Positions 59,560 through 64,000 of a stretch of DNA of 64,000 bases are shown here, piece after piece. The stretch is taken from contig SCFE01000052.1 in NCBI GenBank assembly GCA_004352715.1, positions 475,254 to 539,253 on the forward strand, written 5' to 3'. Position 1 is the stretch's first letter; every line of letters begins with the position of its first letter. The notes under the pieces are model-generated. The model was not told the origin of the DNA, searched no databases, and saw nothing but the letters and a program-made list of their open reading frames with translations. Source of the stretch: Hofstenia miamia. Its lineage: Eukaryota > Xenacoelomorpha > Acoela. The position numbers and the translations under genes are program-made.

Positions 59560-59747
59560 CGTTCCAGCCAGAAAAGATGCTGGTTACGCCTCATCCTTAA
59601 AACAAAAACCACTTCCCAATAGGAGCATCTTCCAGCGTAAATGTGTCATTTGGGTATGGTGATTTCATGAATTACGACATTGCCCTTCTCCAATTCAAAA
59701 TTCTGGCTATGCCCCCTCCCCGAAATTAAAATCCTGACTATGTCCTG
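59560..59747 (-). repeat. Decayed hAT-like end related to 20750-20840
   Basis: From 59747 leftward the minus strand reads CAGGACATAGTCAGGATTTT, then a G-run, then CATAGCCAGAATTTT, with a third relative (ATGCTGGTTACGCCTCATCC on the plus strand) at about 59578. These are degenerate copies of the CAGGGGCGTA...CAGGATTTT terminus at 20.75 kb. Confidence 0.45.
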
Positions 59748-59759
59748 TTAAAGTTAAGG

Positions 59760-60016
59760 TTGTACGGTCTATGGTGTTTATTAAGTGAAATATTGTTGAA
59801 TTCAGATTTAATGGTATTACATTTTATAAAACAATGAATTATTTAATATTTTGCAAGGAACTTGCAAACCATTTCTCTCCATATTCTAATTAATCAAATT
59901 GCACTATTCAAAAACCCAAAATCATTCATTTTCACGTGTCTTTCATTACGTATAAAGTTGTTTTTGATAATTATTATGACAATTTCAATAAATATACTCG
60001 AGATATTCTCCATAAT

Positions 60017-60060
<44 letters not shown>

Positions 60061-61740
60061 ACCAAATCTTGGGATTTTCGAAGTTAATTCGGGACTCAAT
60101 CCTTAGATATTTTTCTTGTAAATCCTAGCATCTTTGATATTAGAAGTTTAAATTTTCACAGACAAGTTTATTGTTTTGCTACTTGAAATTGTGTGTACAG
60201 CTCGTAAAACTAAGAATAATATTTTTTTGAAGAAATCCAAATTTTAAAATTCAAGCATTCTCTCACTGAGAAATTGATTAAATTAACAGATTTAGTGAAT
60301 GAACAAAATGACATAATGAAAAAATCTTATAAATATAGAATGCATTATTATGATAAAACTGCCCAACAAAATTTAATGAATTATTTTTTTTTATTATTCT
60401 AGGTCAATTTTTGCGTTGAATATGAAGTTTGCTTGGAGTTCAAGCGGACAGATTTATAAAAAATGCAAAAAAAATTAATTTTGGATAACTATGATCTATT
60501 ACATTTCCATTATTTCGTTTCTACATTAAGCCCTGTAGAAGCATAAAGTTTGCAAATTACAATTTCAAGTTCACCTTAACTCTCATTCACTGGGCTTAGT
60601 CCAAAACAACCATATCATAATCTATTAATTTTAACCGAATTTGGTATGAATAAAATGGTCTATAAACACAAATAGCCAACAAAGTTTTCTAACTTGTAAT
60701 GATGAATGCTGATATGGATATAGATGCGATAAAGAGTAATCAAGAGCACCTTAGTTGTTTGAGACATAATGCCAATTGTAATCCAATTATGTGACATCAA
60801 CAAAAGCTTAAAAACATTACTATTTTCTTTACATTCGTATAATAATAGAAGATTTGAAAAATACTGAATTATTGAAAAATTTAAGTACCTAATTTCAAAA
60901 CAAATTTTTAAAGAACTGTTAGCGTAAGTTAAGGAAATATTTCATGTAAATTGAAGAACTACTTAACCATAAAAAACTGCATTCCAGTAAATGAAGCAAA
61001 ATAATACCGGTACAAAAGTGCAAATAAAAAATTTTTAACATTGGATTTCCTTCTATCATTTAAGAACGTATCTTCTCAAGTCAATTTTCAGCAATACTCT
61101 GGAAGCATAAACAGCACTGATAATCTTCGTAGCGATTTTCCAGCTCACTATTAAAACTAATAAGCAAGCATCTTAAATTATTATTTTTAGGTTAGCATTT
61201 TAGGATTAAGTAAAACAAAAAATAAAGGGAATCGTTCTTTTTGAAATCACATTTCACTTTTTAAGAAATTTGTTACATAAAAATTGTGCAAAAACTAGAA
61301 AATCATCTCTAAAATAGAAAAAGTATGATTTTACAAAACAGTATTTAGTTGAAAATCTTCAAGTTAGAAGTAAAAAATATTGTAAGAATCGTACTTTCCA
61401 TGTAATTTTAGCCTAAAATCATATAAAAATAATCGTGTTGGACAGTGTAACTCAATATATGAAGTAGACTGAGATATTCAGTCGTATCAATTTTCAAATA
61501 ATAACTTTTCGCCGAACTTAAATTATCTGCACAGTAAAAGTCTATCAACTAAATGATATGTCGCGTTACCAATATTTTTCTAAAAAATCATGACAGGACT
61601 ATACCAAATGTAAAGTTCTTTTAATATGCTTTAAATAGGTTTTTATCAACATTTAAGAAAGTCTGTAATATATTTATATACAGCTTTAGAACAGTAACAG
61701 ACTCTAATATATATGTATATTACTGGATATAATTTCTGTA
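59760..61740. other. No gene recognised
   Basis: AT-rich with a (TA)n tract at 60021-60052; the open frame 59862-60128 crosses that repeat and is not credible. Confidence 0.55.
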
Positions 61741-61744
61741 ATAA

Positions 61745-61816
61745 CGGGATATCCCGAGACCCAGGGACTCAAGCATTTCGGGAATACAATCCCGGGATAA
61801 AAAATTAATAACCCTA
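61745..61816 (-). repeat. Palindromic GC patch, probable hAT-like end
   Basis: From 61816 leftward the minus strand reads TAGGGTTATTAATTTTTTAT, followed by CCCGGGATTG and GGGATATCCCG palindromic motifs. A TAGGG terminus with subterminal CCGGG repeats fits a hAT-type end. A (TA)n tract follows on the right. Confidence 0.35.
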
Positions 61817-61849
61817 ATATATATATATATATATATATGCAAAGAGTTG

Positions 61850-63690
61850 CAAGAATACATTGATTGTGTCTTGCAGTGATTTCCAGTAAATTTTCAGTTA
61901 AAAACTTTTAGCACCAACCAAAAATATTTGGCATTAACTAAAATTATTAACAATTGACCCATGTAGTATGAAATAATATGTATTCGTAGCAGAACTTATT
62001 CTCAACCTAGTGTAGTGTGTGAAAAAACCTCACACAGTTCTCTCTACCAATTACCAGTTCTATCAACCGTTATTTGAAGAGCAAACATTCATATAGATTG
62101 CAAGACTAACAAACGCTTACGTGACAAAATTTGAATAACTGATTTACACAGTTCAAGAGAAAACAGTCGAATATAAATTTCTCGATTATTTATATCTTGC
62201 TATTGGCAAAATCTAATGCAAACTGGAATAATGCATGGCACATTTAAATCTTTTGTAGTGGTATCCTCACTTACATACTTAATTTTTAGATAATTCTTCT
62301 CCCAACAATGCACTTTATTAGTGAGTTTAAACATTATTGTCAAGAGAAATAATTAGATAAGTAGTTAATAGCTTTCGATTGTTTCCAGCTTATTTCAGTA
62401 ATTGCACCTTAGCCAAATGATTTATCTGGTAATTTTTACTATCAGCAGTCTACAATGGCCGCCTATTCTTCAGAATAATCAATTCGAAACTATCGACCAT
62501 GTTTGTAGAAACTTCTATTTACCAGTTGTTTTCAACTTAACATTATTCTCATGTGACTATGTGCCTCACCTCAGACTTTTTCACCCCACTTCCACTGCTA
62601 TAGGCAATCAGAAATATTCAAGTTTCATATTAATTATGGTAATTGATTTTTGTAAGATAACGGGTTTTCTGTTTATTACATACGTATTTGACTTAAAATC
62701 AACCCGAATTCTGATGAAAATTAGTTAATTCTGATGAAAATTAGTTCTTTGTAATATGATGAAATCGCACAGTTTATCCATATGCAGTAAACAAATAGAA
62801 GTGGTTTTCATATCGAAACCAAGTTGTATCATCACAATACAGACCAGTACTCAAACTCACAATCACAATGCCAATTTGGTATACCAATATCCTACTCATA
62901 CCCACCTTTCATTTATGCATTAACCAAAATTATACGAATAGTTGATGAACACTTTTTATTCTATAGCAAAGTTTGTCAATTTTGCTCATTTAATTACAAA
63001 TGTAGTCTTGTTCGATTTTAGCATCTCAAAAAATGGCATTATACCATTTTCTGTAAACTAAAAATGAATTTAGCGCAAAAAGGCTTATAGTGGTTAAATT
63101 TACCAAACATTTTCACTAAAATACTTTGCATTAAATAATTATCAAAGCCTTATACCCAAATGCCTGAGCACTGAAAACATATTGTTATTAGTAAAATTGC
63201 AAAACAACCAGCATTATCTTTATATAAATAAATGTTTTAGTTGAAAACAGTCAGATATTTAAAAAATAGATGCATTCAAATGTCAAAAATATATAATGCA
63301 TTTATAGAATTGTTGTATTTACATATTAAAGCTTTTAATATTGATAATTCCTAATGTAGGCCGCTGCATGCATGTTCAATAAAAAATGAAAAAGAAGAAA
63401 TATTAGCATTTATAATGCAATTGATTTTTCAAGAAAATAAAAATCCAAAATATCTCTTTTATAGATATTTATCTTAGTAAGTATTTACTTAACCAGAAGT
63501 TTGTTTTTATACTTAATAAACATAAGCAAAGGAATTGTGTAGCAATAGATTGAACCAGTGTTAGAAGTCTGATGCCTTCAAATGCATGGTAGCCCACTGA
63601 ATAAAAAATTTGCCACTATCTTTTAAGTCTGAAAATATGTAATGAAATTTATGAAAAATAAGTCACTTTTTTATGTGCTTCCTATCACTA
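61850..63690. other. No gene recognised
   Basis: AT-rich; a 108-residue open frame at 62402-62728 has hydrophobic stretches but no recognisable domain or gene context. Confidence 0.5.
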
Positions 63691-63700
63691 AAACACTTAA

Positions 63701-63842
63701 CTCTTTGAGGGGCAAGAAGTGAAAATCTATCCAGTCGAAAGGGAACTAAAATGTGGTTACCAGTGCTAACCACTGCCTCGCAACCTAGCAAAAAAAATAT
63801 TAAAAAGGTGGTTAGCACTGTAAACCACCGCCCTTCAAAGAG
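63701..63842. mobile_element. 142-bp piggyBac-type MITE with TTAA target duplication
   Basis: TTAA flanks both sides (63697-63700 and 63843-63846), the fixed target of piggyBac elements. The ends are inverted: CTCTTTGAGGGGC at left, CTCTTTGAAGGGC at right (reverse-complemented), 12 of 13 matching. Inner GTGGTTACCAGTGCTAACCAC (at about 63753) and GTGGTTAGCACTGTAAACCAC (at about 63809) are related repeats able to pair. It is non-coding and depends on a piggyBac transposase from elsewhere. Confidence 0.8.
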
Positions 63843-63849
63843 TTAATTG

Positions 63850-64000
63850 TTTGTTAATTTGTTACGGAATTTCATCGATGGAATGGGGTCCTCGCTTAAT
63901 ATAGTCAAGCAAGCACTATCGAAAATTGAAACACAATGAAGGCATATTGTTTTCAAGAGATGAATAATGAAAACTATTGCAGTTACAATCCATTAACAGC
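63850..64000. other. Nothing recognised to the window edge
   Basis: Short AT-rich end sequence. Confidence 0.5.

Noticed and set aside
1-64000. tRNA genes, rRNA genes and CRISPR arrays
   Set aside because: No T-loop consensus with a cloverleaf, no rRNA-like blocks and no regularly spaced repeats were seen on either strand.

Overview
This window is AT-rich non-coding DNA from a repeat-rich eukaryote, most likely an invertebrate metazoan. That view rests on the very low GC, many (TA)n microsatellites, N-gaps of a draft assembly, no operon-like coding, and a mix of decayed transposable elements typical of animals: CR1/L2-type LINEs, Tc1/mariner, hAT, Harbinger-type and piggyBac-type elements. 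I cannot name the species. I found no convincing host gene, tRNA, rRNA or CRISPR array in 64 kb.

Layout. 1-2.1 kb: 3' part of a LINE (LINE A) ending in (TTA)n, with an internal duplication at an assembly gap. 2.15-4.16 kb: 5' part (endonuclease to RT motif A) of a different LINE (LINE B), head-to-tail after LINE A. 4.4-4.7 kb: unidentified coding-like remnant on the minus strand. 5.9-7.0 kb: internally deleted LINE of another type (LINE C, minus strand). 7-16.8 kb: AT-rich DNA with hAT-like ends, a LINE C-terminal remnant at 13 kb and a hAT-like remnant with a BED zinc finger at 15.6 kb. 16.8-17.8 kb: 1-kb gap. 18.1-19.9 kb: frameshifted LINE D ending in (TC)n. 20-33 kb: mostly featureless, with a 543-bp MITE at 26.0 kb. 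33.4-34.6 kb: dead mariner-like element. 38.1-39.7 kb: non-autonomous hAT element with an 8-bp target duplication. 41.65-42.40 kb: a GC-rich 728-bp insertion of unknown type between 13-bp direct repeats. 45.2-46.5 kb: Tc1-type transposon with an intact transposase, the only full-length gene here. 51.9-52.7 kb: assembly duplications. 52.8-54.05 kb: 1.25-kb terminal-inverted-repeat element. 55-62 kb: hAT-like ends and microsatellites. 63.7 kb: 142-bp piggyBac-type MITE.

The elements act independently. The Tc1 element could move itself. The MITEs depend on transposases from elsewhere. The strongest candidates for something undescribed are the 728-bp insertion, the MITE at 26 kb that repeats its own terminal motif, and the coding-like remnant at 4.4-4.7 kb.
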